A stretch of 64,000 nucleotides of DNA from Saccharina japonica (GCA_008828725.1 MEHQ01002974.1:159187-223186), one strand, 5' to 3'. Positions 22,592 to 33,167 are shown, counted from the stretch's first letter. The notes: a model not told the origin generated them from the letters alone. Made by a program: numbers and translations.

Positions 22592-24356
22592 CATTTTTGC
22601 ACGCTGGTTTTTGAGAGTTGTAAAACGAAAGTTGGCATGGTTGTGCGTCACGACCATATGAAAAAGCTGACCACTGGTCTTTTTTCATTTTATTTTTATT
22701 TTTGGTTGTTGAGATATTTTTATCAGTTTTTTTCTGATTTTTTCGGCAAATTTAACCCTCCCTAATTCACGAAAAAAAAAAAGACCAGCGGTCAGTTTTT
22801 TCATATATATATATGGGCAATGGTCATTTGGGGGTATACCCCCTGGTTTTACGGCCATTTGGGGGTAGGGTCAAAATGCGCCCGCGGAACGCGCTCCCGC
22901 GGGCCCAAACAGGACTCAAACGCCATTCCGAAGCCCTGGCGAGATGCCCGAAGCCCATGCCAAGCACGCACACAACTTTTATTTTTTTTCAGGCACGTCC
23001 TTGGGCCTAACGGGACGGCGGCGCACGAGGGAGCAAACGAAGTCCCCCCTTTGACCACATCTTGGGGGGGGATAACCCCACGTACCTACTAAATTTATCT
23101 ACTCCCCCCGATTGACCACTTTTTTCACCCCGTTTGACCGAAACCATACCCCCTTTTGACCATCTGCGACAGCCCCAAAAACGACTACAGCAGTACGTAT
23201 CCACGTCACCGCCCAACAGCCCGAATAGATCACGGGACGGAATACCCAGAACTTGCGAGTAGTCGGGATCGTTTGCCTCCCAAGAAATAAATTTCGGCAC
23301 AACTATACAAATCAAATATTTATAGACGATATGAAGATATCGGCTCTTCTGAGAAAACATGACGGTGATGGGGGAATCAGAACACATACGAGTACGTGTA
23401 TACTCGGCGTATGGGTCGTGAGTTGCTGGGTGCTTGGTGCTTGGTGCTTCGTTGCTGGGTGCTGTGGGTCATGGATGAGCGGTGTTGGGTTGTAGGACGG
23501 GAGGGGTCTTTGGGACACGAGCAACATCAGGCGCAACGACGGTCGTTAGTCTTCTTGACAAGTGCTTTCCTCCTGTCCCCAACGTATCCATCCCCGACGG
23601 CAGGCTGGTGTGTTCGAGTACAGATCGCCAGGATCACACCCAGCAACCAAGCACCAAGCACCAAGCACCCAGCAACTCACGACCCATACGCCGAGTATAC
23701 ACGTACTCGTATGTGTTCTGATTCCCCCATCACCGTCATGTTTTCTCAGACGAGCCGATATCTTCATATCGTCTATAAAGATTTGATTTGTATAGTTGTG
23801 CCGAAATTTATTTCTTGGGAGGCAAACGATCCCGACTACTCGCAAGTTCTGGGTATTCCGTCCCGTGATCTATTCGGGCTGTTGGGCGGTGACGTGGATA
23901 CGTACTGCTGTAGTCGTTTTTGGGGCTGTCGCAGATGGTCAAAAGGGGGTATGGTTTTGGTCAAACGGGGTGAAAAAAGTGGTCAATCGGGGGGAGTAGA
24001 TAAATTTAGTAGGTACGTGGGGTTATCCCCCCCCAAGATGTGGTCAAAGGGGGGACTTCGTTTGCTCCCTCGTGCGCCGCCGTCCCGTTAGGCCCAAGGA
24101 CGTGCCTGAAAAAAAATAAAAGTTGTGTGCGTGCTTGGCATGGGCTTCGGGCATCTCGCCAGGGCTTCGGAATGGCGTTTGAGTCCTGTTTGGGCCCGCG
24201 GGAGCGCGTTCCGCGGGCGCATTTTGACCCTACCCCCAAATGGCCGTAAAACCAGGGGGTATACCCCCAAATGACCATTGCCCTATATATATGGTCATGA
24301 CGCACAACCATGCTAAATTCCGTTTTCCAACTCTCAAAAACCAAAGTGCAAAAATG
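22592..24356. mobile_element. Large palindrome (foldback element), ~720-bp arms, 176-bp spacer
   Basis: The left arm 22592-23461 and right arm 23638-24356 are inverted copies at very high identity, through GGTTTTTGAGAGTTG at the outer end and CGTGAGTTGCTGGGTG at the inner end. The left arm is longer only because a ~142-bp element is nested in it. Every frame in one arm has its mirror in the other. A transcript through both arms would form a long hairpin. No transposase is present. Confidence 0.85.
22660..22801. mobile_element. Small MITE nested in the left palindrome arm
   Basis: The ends are inverted: AAAAAGCTGACCACTGGTCT on the left, and AAAAAACTGACCGCTGGTCT as the reverse complement of the right. 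The right palindrome arm (about 24285-24300) lacks it and serves as an empty site, reading GACCATATATATAGGGCAAT. The AT-rich target prevents a clean call of the duplicated bases. Confidence 0.75.
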
Positions 24357-24829
24357 ATTCCCGTGAAAGTACTCGAAAATTGTTCCCGGTTTCTGTTAAA
24401 GTCTAGTACTTTCGAAGGCGGTAAATATAACAGCCTTGCATGTTTTTCAGAACAAAACAACTGTCACAAACATCTTCCCCTTGTTGATACGATCATGTCA
24501 ACATTTCTAGTGTCGAAGTATTCGACGTATTGGCCGATTTATGGCCTAAATCCGAATTTATAAGAAGTTTAGTATTGGCATTTTCAACCCCTTTACAACA
24601 ACGCCTCCGCAAGTAATACGAAAAATGTCCATATCTCGCGAACTACAACTCGTACGCCAAAAATCTCTTCAGCGATGTGTTTCCCTTGTTCATGCGGGCA
24701 TGTGGATATATTTTGTATTGAAAATATCAACGTATTCCGGTTTTTATTGCCCGAAGGTGGAATCTCACGCTTGTCGCTGGAACCAGCTCGTATAACGTAA
24801 CACTCGGATAACACAAATCTACGTTATGG
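24357..24829. other. Unassigned intergenic sequence
   Basis: No gene or repeat that I can support lies here. Confidence 0.5.
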
Positions 24830-25720
24830 GGCCTAACACAGCGACTTCGCAACGTACTAACATATAGTTAACACTGGAGGCGCAATCACGGTAAGGCGGT
24901 AACACAGTGTTAACACTGGAGGGGCAATCACGGTAACGCGGTAACACAGCAGTGAGTGTTAACTAGGAACCCACGAACGAACGTGCACACGCCTTAACGT
25001 TATGTTACACCGTGGTCCGTCCTTCAACTATATAACACTTTAACATATACGAAGTAGTGTTACACGTTTCACATAGTGTTAGGCTCTGACCTAACACGGA
25101 CGTTATCACTCTCACATCCCAAGATCGATATCTGCAGATTTACTAACACGATAATATAATGTTACTGCTGTCCACGGAGCGTTAGACATAACACACTTTC
25201 ATCGTGTTACTCTTCGAATGAGTGATATACAGAGCACCCCAACATAACGTTACCATGTTGGTCAGCACTCCTAAACCAAGTATTGTGTTACAAATGGCAC
25301 ACTAACATAACACTATGATAACATAGTGTCCAGCACTCGTACTAACACTACGTTATTCTGACCCCCAGTCTGATTGCCTTAGGCTCGGAAAACGTAACAT
25401 TTAACATACGTTAGGTACGTTACAGTCTTAGCCGGCCGACACGTAACACTATAGTTAGGATGTTAGCCTAATTGCTGAGGTCTGCCTAACAATATGTTAC
25501 GGTGTTACTGTCAGCATAAATATTATATTAACATTATGTTACTGTGTTACCACAATAATCAATCCGGGGGTAGCAGTATATTACTGAGTTACCGTGGGGG
25601 CCAGAGTCAATCCAACGTAATGTTACTACGTTACCCTTCGGATCTTCCCACGCTACGAACATGTGTTACCTGTGTTAGGGGTAAAGCGGCGACGTGGAGC
25701 AACATAATGTAGCCGTGCTA
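24830..25720. repeat. TAAC/GTTA-rich degenerate array, block 1
   Basis: Words such as CTAACATAACGTTAC, GTAACACAGTGTTAACAC and their complements recur at roughly 40-60-bp spacing with unrelated bases between. A near-duplicate stretch is ACACTGGAGG(C/G)GCAATCACG at 24863 and 24916. The words are partly self-complementary, so the block is close to palindromic at small scale. Confidence 0.7.
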
Positions 25721-26029
25721 TACGTTTCATTATGGCGACATCACAGCGACACAGCAGCTACTAGTATTTTACTCGTACGTAGTGGGTATGAGGCGCGACC
25801 TCAGTACCTGCAGTAGTCAAATATGCAATGCATCACGCTGGGGGAATACTGATTGTGCTGAACAAACGCGAATGAACATCTACGTATACGTGTCGTTTGA
25901 GTTCTTTATTTTCTTTCAAGAAAAACATATCGTCAGCATACAGCAGCAGCGAAACAGCAGCATCATCAGTATAGTTAGCTTTACCCTCGGCTTGTCGGTC
26001 TAACCCTTGAACCCTCTGTACAATCGGTA
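25721..26029. other. Unassigned sequence between the TAAC array and the LINE
   Basis: No gene is supported. The 5' junction of the truncated LINE lies somewhere near 25990-26030. Confidence 0.5.
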
Positions 26030-26608
26030 CACCACCAAATCCTCCTGCGTGTCATTGGCTTCCAGCGTCGGCAGCGTGGCGACTATAGGACCCTCTAGTA
26101 CGCAAGGGCTCTCAAGCAGACACGATGCGATAGCATCGAAACGACGATCCGTAAACGACGGCTGTTCTTTGCGGGAGCCGTGGCACGGCAACCCAAGGGG
26201 CGACTACCCAGTCGGGTGATGCTCGGGACCATGACGGGTGGGGAAGGACGCAGACCGGGCGGACAACCAAAGTCCTGGCAGAAATGCCTTGCTGAAGACC
26301 TCAAGGTGTTTCAGGCCACCAAGGGGTCCACGGCACAGGTCCCGTTGGTGTTTGGAGTAGAGACCGCAGTGTGGACCGTTGCAGCAACTAAAGTCGGCAA
26401 GTGGTACAGGGGGGTCCTCGAAGCGGCTGAACAGTTCATGGTCCGATGGCACAAGGTCGAGGCGGAACTGAGTAGACAGCGCCACGCATCCGTCGCGGGG
26501 GGTGCACAAGGGAATGGGAAGGGGGGGGGCAACAGTCGTACGGAAAACGCGGTTGATGAGAGCAGGAGGGAGACAGCCGACAGGATAGCAAGGTACCAGG
26601 CTGACTAG
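26030..26608 (+). pseudogene. LINE (non-LTR retrotransposon) ORF2, C-terminal end
   Basis: The frame reads HHQILLRVIGFQRRQRGDY, a TAG at 26096, then YARALKQTRCDSIETTIRKR, RLFFAGAVARQPKGRLPSRV, and on to a natural stop at 26606-26608. This order (VIGF, YA.AL, C.SIE.TIRKRRL.FAGAVAR, RLP.RVM.G, GG.P..W..C..EDLK) is typical of the region after the reverse transcriptase in many LINE ORF2 proteins. Endonuclease and reverse transcriptase domains are absent, so the copy is 5'-truncated, as is normal for target-primed insertion. It is followed directly by the LINE 3' region. Confidence 0.8.
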
Positions 26609-27870
26609 TAAGTCCCGCCTAGACTACCCGTGCCGCGCACCTCTGTAGCTGCTTCGAACGCGGCTCTGTTGTGTTGTGTTGCTTTGATTTGTGTTGCGTT
26701 GTGTTGTGTTGTGTTTTTGTTTTTTTCGTTTCGTCTTTTTAGTTTAATTGTTACTCTCTCGTTATTATCACTGTGATGAGGAAGAAGTACTACCTGGCTT
26801 GGTGGTGGGCGAACTGGGTGTTTTCTTTTGTTTTTCCTTGGTTATTTATGGTGGTCTTTCTTTCCCTTTGTTTGTTTGTTTGTTTGTTGTTTGTATGTTT
26901 TTTTATTTAATTTAATTTTGTTTTTATTTTTATTTTTGCTTGGTGTACTGCCTAATGTAGCTTCTCAAGGGGGGCACGACAGCGATGCTACAGCCCCTCG
27001 CATCATTCGTCTATTTTGTTTTACTTCGTTTTTTTTGTGATCGCTTTCGCCTTTGTCTCTCCGCCCCTCCGTATTTTCCTAGGGCTTTCTTTGGTTGCTT
27101 AGCTACGTACGTATTCATTTTGTTTTTTTGTTATTTGCTCTTCTCTTTCCTGGACTCTCGTGTGGGGCACGAGAACGAAACGGAACTGAGTAGGAAGTGC
27201 CACGTATCCGTTGTATGGGTGGCACCCAAGGGAATGGAGACGGAGGGTGGGGGGGTTTATAGGGAAACCGCGGCGGACGAAAGCAGGAAGGAGACGGAAA
27301 GAGAGTAGGTAGCAGACCGACTAGCTGGTAGAACCTTCCTGTACTACGGGCACAAACCTGCCTCGGCTGGCTGGAAGGTGATTTTGGTGTGCTCCGGCTG
27401 CCTGTCCTTTCCTGTCGTTCTTAGTCTTGCTCTGCTGGCGCTGTTGTTTTCTGTCCATTTCATTTGGTTTAATTTCAGTTGGTTTATTTTCGATTGGATG
27501 TCGCATCTCCTCTGGGAGAAGAACGACACTTGATTTCTATAATTTTGTCATGCTTTTGTTTGGTTGCTTAATTGTTGATTTGCTTCAGTATGTTTACTTT
27601 TCATTTTTTTTTCCTTTTCGCCTTTTTTCCTTTTTTTTCTCTTTTTCTCTTGCATGCACCTGGATTGCTAGCAGGGTAGGTCTTGCCTGTCGTATATGGC
27701 ATTGCATTGTCTGCTCTGCTTACTGCACTGAGCGTAGTATCTCTGTGTCTTCGTTTTGTGACCACAGAAGAACTGGTACCTTTTTAGGATGAAGAATCGG
27801 CACGGACACTGGGTGTGCTGGATGTCGACGGGTACAAAGGAAGGTTTAATGTGAAGAACACACACACACA
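26609..27870 (+). mobile_element. LINE 3' untranslated region, composite, ending in (CA)n
   Basis: It runs from TGACTAGTAAGTCCCGCC through CGCACCTCTGTAGCTGCTTC, GTGTTGTGTTG tracts, CACTGTGATGAGGAAGAAG, a second ORF2-tail remnant and a ~230-bp terminal module (GCATGCACCTGGATTGCTAG to TTTAATGTGAAGAACACAC). The same 3' end recurs many times in this window on the plus strand, defining the LINE family tail. A CA run at the end is a plausible terminal microsatellite. Confidence 0.8.
27170..27345 (+). pseudogene. ORF2-tail remnant embedded in the LINE 3' region
   Basis: The frame reads ETELSRKCHVSVVWVAPKGM then ETAADESRKETE and a stop. It parallels the true ORF2 end at 26455-26608, EAELSRQRHASVAGGAQGNG then ENAVDESRRETADR. 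The same remnant is kept in the copies at 40000, 43090, 52240, 61385 and 62290. So the 3' region arose by internal duplication or by fusion of two related LINE ends. Confidence 0.7.
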
Positions 27871-28580
27871 AGTATTCAAATTTTTGTGGTCTCCTGGTTC
27901 CCCAAAGCGGTTTGATATTCAGCATAATTTGAAGACGAAAACTCTGCACCGGTGATTCGTACCTGTCCACAACAACACATCCTTTCGTAACATAGGTGCC
28001 AGCACTAATACTGCTGTAGGATATTTACAGCAGCAAAGCTTCTTCGTCTCCTCATCAGTGGAAGGGTGGGCCTGGCAATACGTCGCTCGATACGGACTGC
28101 TGCTGCCGGTGCTACGGCAACATATAATAATGTCAATGTAATATTTGCTATATATTCCTACTTACGTTAACCCTCTAACGTGTGTTAGGATATCCACAAG
28201 GAATTCCGCTAACAAACTAAGATAGAGTACGAGTACGCGACGACAGCACTTGAAGAACTCGGCAGTTAATAATTTGAGGCTGGATTTTCAGACGAAAATA
28301 AGAACATGACCTCTTATGTACTGAAAAAAGTGTAGGACAGACCCTGCCTTACATATGAATTCCAGACTGGTCAGAATTAGAGGATTCTTAGATGGTGTCG
28401 CGTACTGTAGTAGTGTTATGTAAGCGTTTAATTTTTCATGTACGTTATCTGTCTGGAGTGTGCCAAAGTAGTAAGTACGAATAAGGTAACATGCTAACAT
28501 AATGATACTCGCTACGGGCTGGTGTCGCTAACACGGTATCACAATGTTGACGTAATATTGCTAGTTCCACTAACACCCTG
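27871..28580. other. Unassigned sequence with TAAC-array remnants
   Basis: TAAC/GTTA words reappear at 28165-28220 and 28480-28575, as if the LINE had split a longer array. No gene is supported. Confidence 0.5.
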
Positions 28581-28660
28581 ACCGGTCGCCCCGGTAGAGT
28601 AGTGGTCAGCTTCAAAGGCTTCTATCATTGGTACCCGAGTTCAAATCCCACCGTGGTGAG
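28581..28660 (+). repeat. tRNA-derived SINE head
   Basis: ACCGGTCGCCCCGGTAGAGT matches the head of the SINE at 50035 and resembles an A box. GAGTTCAAATCCC at 28637 is a good B box. Pairing for a functional tRNA is not evident. The matching SINE body appears only at 30158-30400, so the element may have been split by the tandem array between them. Confidence 0.6.
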
Positions 28661-28954
28661 ATTTTGACTCTATTTGAAAAAATGAAAAGGAACCAATTGC
28701 CAAGGGTGTGCGCGGGTCTGAACCCCATACACCCCACTACCCCCCCTATATTGGAGGGGGAAAAAAAAAATTCCTCCCTTGCGTTTTTGTTGGTATCACA
28801 CGTCTACTATACTGCTTGGCTTTGGGTGTACACTGTGTACACAATGGTTTATACAAAGATACTGTACAAGGAATGTGTTGCTGTCGTTAGGGTCGGAGTT
28901 GGGGAACGGCTACCACACTCGCCTCACCAGTCACTCGTATCAAGATTGAAAAAC
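28661..28954. other. Unassigned sequence between SINE head and tandem array
   Basis: It contains a C-rich/A-rich stretch near 28728-28775. The plus-strand frame 28628-29176 runs from the SINE head into the tandem array and is not credible as a gene. Confidence 0.45.
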
Positions 28955-30050
28955 AGAAGCAGTGACTGGATGGTGTTGTATTGTCGAGAAGGCATTGCCT
29001 ACCCTTGGGGATGCGGGGACGATTCACCCGCATCCCCTGCTATTGGTTTAAATAGAGGTGTTAGTATGGAGTTGATTTATATAGGAAATAGTACGAATCG
29101 TACTGCGGTTTATGGATGGTCTGATTTCGTTTATAACCCTAGAAGCAGAAACGCTGGGTGGTGTTGTATTGTCTAGAAGGCCTTGCCTACCCTTGGGAAC
29201 GCGGGGACGATCCACCAACATCCCCTGCTATTGTTTTATATAGGTTTTAGTATAGAGTTCGTTTATATAGGAAATAGTATCGTACTGCGGTTTATGGATG
29301 GTCTGATTTGGTTCATAACCCTAAGCAGAAACGCTGGGGGGTGTTGTATCGTTTAGAAGGCCTTGCCTACCCTTGGGAATGCGGGGACAATTAACCAACA
29401 CCCCCTGATATTGGGTTTTATAGGTTTTAGTATCGAATTGGTTTATATCGGAAAAAGTATGGTACTGCGGTTTATGGATGGTCTGATTCGGTTCATAATC
29501 CTAACTAAGCAGAAACGCTGGGTGGTGCTGTATCGTCTAGAAGGCCTTGCCTACCCTTGGGAATGCGGGAACGATTAACCAACATCCCCTGATATTGGTT
29601 TATATAGAGGTTTTAGTAGGGAATTGGTTTATATAGGAAATAGTATGGTACTGCGGTTTATGGATGGTCTGATTTGATTCAAAACGCTAAGCAGAAACGC
29701 TGGGTGGTGTTGTATCGTCTAGAAGGCCTTGCCTACTCTTGGGAATGCGGGGACGACTTACCAACATCCCCTGCTATTGGTTTGTATAGGTTTTTGTATG
29801 GAGTTGGTTTATATAGGAAAAAGTAGTGCTGCAGTTTATGGATGGTTTGATTTCGTTTATAACCTGAAGCAGAAACGCTGGGTGAAGTTGTATTGTCTTG
29901 AAGGCCTTGCCTATCCTTGGGAATGCGGGGACAATTCACCAACATCCCCTGCTATTGGTTTATATAGGTTTTAGTATGGATTTAGTTTATATAGGAAAAA
30001 GTATGGTACTGCGGTTTATGGATGGTCTGATTTAGTTTATATAATATTTA
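28955..30050 (+). repeat. 182-bp tandem array, ~6 copies
   Basis: AAGCAGAAACGCTGGGTGGT recurs at spacings of 180, 184, 182 and 178 bp. Each unit includes GAAGGCCTTGCCTACCCTTG and GGTTTATATAGG. Unit lengths that are not multiples of three, and shifting frames, rule out a coding repeat. Confidence 0.9.
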
Positions 30051-30157
30051 GTATGGTATGTACCCGGAGGGTGCCTAATTAAACAAATTGACACCCTCCC
30101 CCTATATTTGGTATCCCAAGAATAAAATTTGGAGTGTGGTGTCGGGTTTGTTTTTTT
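30051..30157. other. Short spacer with inverted GGAGGGTGCC / GACACCCTCC
   Basis: A small hairpin-capable pair lies at 30067-30102. Otherwise the stretch is featureless. Confidence 0.5.
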
Positions 30158-30400
30158 TCGGAGACCCTTGCAATTGCTGAGAGCGCCTTCGTGGCGTGTG
30201 TTGGCGGAATCCGACGCAAGTCGACGAGGGAAGAGATTGCTTAAACCTTCTCGAGATAAAAATGCAAGGCAAGAACCGTAGTGGGGGAGGAGGGAGAAGA
30301 GCCTACTTGTGACCTCGGATCTGAGTTACGACCAGGAAGGAGAGAGAAAGGAAGAGCGAAGGTAATAAATGGGATGGACAAAAAAAAACAAAAAAACATA
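30158..30400 (+). mobile_element. SINE body and tail
   Basis: ACCGTAGTGGGGGAGGAGGG, ATCTGAGTTACGAC and AATGGGATG followed by A/C-rich tail match 50219-50391. The tRNA-like head is not directly attached here. Confidence 0.7.
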
Positions 30401-30404
30401 GTGT

Positions 30405-30855
30405 TATGTAAACGTACGTTTATTGGACGATGTACGTTATCCGGCTAATGTGTGTAACGGCAGCAAGTAAGAATTCCGCTAACACACTAACATAACGTTA
30501 CTCGCTGCGGCCTGATATCGATAACACGGTAACCTAATGTTAACGCGTCATTGACCACATACGTTATCCCTACAGCGTGTGTTACAATGGCAACTAGGAT
30601 TTTCGGTAACACACAAAAAGAGTGTTACTCGCTATGGGCTGCCTACCTCAACACCGTAACACTTATACTGCGGTATTCACGGGATCAAGGCAACACTCTA
30701 ACATAATGTAACGTGATCGCCCGCCAATCTCGTAACGCACTAACACTATGTTATCACAAAATCCGGAAATTAGATAACGTAGTAACGTAATGTTACGATT
30801 TTTTCCGCTTTGTGCGTAACATTAGCATAACACGTTAAGTGTTACGGTATCCGAG
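30405..30855. repeat. TAAC/GTTA-rich degenerate array, block 2
   Basis: CTAACATAACGTTACTCGC and GGTAACCTAATGTTAACGCG are typical units, with the same style and spacing as 24830-25720. The interposed LINE, SINE and 182-bp array appear to be insertions into one original array. Confidence 0.7.
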
Positions 30856-31059
30856 GTGTGGAATATTTACTTTCTCTTCGACCCGGGGGGGGTTCTTGTA
30901 TGATATCCAAATTTCGGGACGGCCTTGGAAGTTGGAAGAGTCCAAAAGAGGTGAATATTTATTATTCAGATGTCGTACACATACATACGAGTGAGTGTCG
31001 TACGTGCAAGTTTTTTGTACATCTTGGTATGATGGATATATCCAAGGTCAGGTTCTGTA
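30856..31059. other. Unassigned sequence
   Basis: No gene is supported. Confidence 0.5.
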
Positions 31060-31445
31060 GGGTACCTACAGAACCATACCCGGGGTATTTACCCGGGAAA
31101 TACCCTACAGAGAACTTATTTGAGTTCTGTATGGGTTTTATACCCGTACCCGGAACTTCTGTAAGTTCTGTACGACCTTCATACCCTACAGAGAACTTCT
31201 GTAAGTTCTGTACTCCCCGTTTCACAATACCCGGGGTACCGGTACAACGTGTTTGTACCTGCCCGGAACTTCTGTGAGTTCTGCACGCCCGTGCCACAAT
31301 ACCCGAAACTTCTGTGAGTTCTGTAAGGGTTTTATACCCTAACCCGGAACTTCTGTAAGTTCTGTAAGACACCCATACCCGTACCCGGAACTTCTGTAAG
31401 TTCTGTAACACCTTGGGCACAATACCCCGGGTAAGGGTATTCCCT
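31060..31445. repeat. CGGAACTTCTGTAAGTTCTG minisatellite, block 1
   Basis: Irregular 35-60-bp units share a core GGAACTTCTGTRAGTTCTGT with linkers such as ACCCGTACC and GCCACAATACC. On the minus strand every phase is open with RTELTEVPG / YRTHRSSG / VQNLQKF strings, a repeat artefact. Confidence 0.9.
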
Positions 31446-31488
31446 CGGCACAATACCCTGTGCGCCGGTACAGATTAGGGTATCGTTG

Positions 31489-31647
31489 AAGATGTCAGGA
31501 GACGGTCAGTCGAGGGAAAATGGGCATCGGTCAAGGGTGTGGATTCGAGTGTTCCACACTAAAACCTAGTATTTTGGCGTCAGTCAAGGATAAAAAATGA
31601 AAAATTGCCGTCAGTCAAGGGGTGAAAGTGCCGTCTCCTGACATCTT
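31489..31647. mobile_element. MITE with 17-bp TIRs and TTG target duplication
   Basis: The ends are AAGATGTCAGGAGACGG and CCGTCTCCTGACATCTT, perfect inverted repeats, flanked by TTG at 31486-31488 and 31648-31650. Inside are three GTCAGTCAAGG/GGTCAGTCGAGG words. No coding capacity. Family unassigned. Confidence 0.85.
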
Positions 31648-31650
31648 TTG

Positions 31651-32039
31651 AGTATGTTATGCATTCTGACGTCATGTCTCATCAGTGACACACACCAAAA
31701 ACGAAATTACGAAATTAAATTACATTGTACAACCCACCTGGCTCATAACCACACATGAACCGAGCACACTAGTACGTGGATTTTGATTCGGGGGGTAAAT
31801 CTATGACCGCGGAAGTCATTCCCATGAAGTTGGAGCGGTCCTTACGGTGAAACTCGTGAAAGACAGCTATAACAGAAATTAGCTACAATTGTATATACAT
31901 GCATGGTATATACGCGTTAGTACCGGTATAGTGTGTCATGTTTGAAGTACACCAATCGCAGTATTTCGAAATGCATTTTATGAATATTTTTTGAGGAGTA
32001 CATTTGCAGTTTTTTCGGCCCCTTGGGGTGGGTATTTAC
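31651..32039. other. Unassigned sequence
   Basis: No gene or repeat can be supported. Confidence 0.5.
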
Positions 32040-32640
32040 CAGGGTATCACCGGAACTTCTGTAAGTTCTGTACGCCCGTGCCTCAATCGGAACTTCTGTG
32101 AGTTCTGTACGCCCGGGCCACAATCGGAACTTCTGTGAGTTCTGTACGACCGGGCCACAATCGGAGCTTCTGTGAGTTCTGTACGCCCGTTCCACAATAA
32201 ATACCCGGAACTTCTGTAAGTTCTGTACGCCCGTGTCACAATACCGGGAATTTCGGTGAGTTCTGTGCGACCTTCATACTCGTACCCGGAACTTCTGTAA
32301 GTTCTGTGCGACCGAGCCACAATACCCGGGGTACCGGTACAACGTGTTTATACCTGCCTGGAACTTCTGTGAGGTCTGTACGCCCGTGCCACAATACCCG
32401 GAACTTCTGTGAGTTCTGAAGGGTTTTATACCCGTACCCGGAACTTCTGTAAGTTCTGTACGACCTTCATACCCTACAGAGAACTTCTGTAAGTTCTGTA
32501 CTCCCCGTTTCAGAATACCCGGGGTACCGGTACAACGTGTTTGTACCTGCCCGGAACTTCTGTGAGTTCTGTATGCCCGGGCCACAATACCCGGAACTTC
32601 TGTAAGTTCTGTAAGACACCCAGACCCTGACCCTAAATCC
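32040..32640. repeat. CGGAACTTCTGTAAGTTCTG minisatellite, block 2
   Basis: It has the same core as block 1. About 150 bp near 32455-32610 repeats the order of variants in block 1 (31170-31345), including the GGGGTACCGGTACAACGTGT spacer. So the blocks share a higher-order ancestry. Confidence 0.9.
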
Positions 32641-32716
32641 ACAAACCCTACAGAACCTGACCTTGGAATATATCGAGATCTGACAATTATAACACGTCAG
32701 CAGAGCATGAATAATC

Positions 32717-32885
32717 GAGCTGGGTACTCCACATTGTAGAAGAAATATAATTTACTGGGAATATTCTTAAATTTGAGGTGGCAGGTGGGGGTGGTGGATG
32801 CAATATAGCTCCGCGGTCTATGGTGCACAGCTTCATTAATATGGCGCTCGGTTCGATTCCACGCTGCTGCAACGTTTGTTTTTCT
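32717..32885 (+). repeat. tRNA-like (Pol III-type) dispersed repeat, copy 1
   Basis: It contains TATAGCTCCGCGGTCTATGG (A-box-like) and GCTCGGTTCGATTCCACGC (B-box-like T loop), followed by a T-rich stretch. The upstream segment GAGCTGGGTACTCCACATTG and the tRNA-like part recur together at 39606-39840 on the minus strand. Cloverleaf pairing is poor, so it is a tRNA-derived element rather than a tRNA gene. Confidence 0.5.
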
Positions 32886-32890
32886 TTAGC

Positions 32891-33167
32891 GGTGATTTTA
32901 CGAATTTAAGGGTTTTTTACCATTTACGGTTCGCGCTTCGCGCTCACGGCCTCCGGCGGCTCCTGCGGAGGGCTAATTTAATTTCTGCACCTTGTGGGTG
33001 GGAGCAGGGTGCCAAATGGGATCATATCCGAGTGGGATCAGGTTTGGGTGGGATCAGGGGAGCAAACAAAGGCCTGTTTTGTTTTCCCGCCAGTTTTTGT
33101 TTCCCTCTTGTTTTTATGGGGAATATTCCCAGAACGTTCTATTTCTACACTGTGGAAGACTCTACTG
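32891..33167 (+). repeat. 277-bp repeat, left arm
   Basis: It contains three TGGGATCA words around 33015-33060, a GC-rich CCTCCGGCGGCTCCTGCGG hairpin, and ends CTGTGGAAGACTCTACTG. Confidence 0.8.

Noticed and set aside
24830-25720. Telomere-like or TTAACA-type telomeric repeat
   Set aside because: There is no regular short unit; words occur on both strands with irregular spacers.
28581-28660. Possible tRNA gene
   Set aside because: A- and B-box-like motifs are present but acceptor and anticodon stems do not pair; related copies have SINE bodies and tails.
28628-29176. 182-codon plus-strand frame
   Set aside because: It runs from a SINE head into the 182-bp tandem array.
30962-31453. 163-codon minus-strand frame with RTELTEVPG repeats (and similar frames at 32036-32642)
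   Set aside because: The same minisatellite gives open frames in all three phases; unit length varies out of multiples of three.
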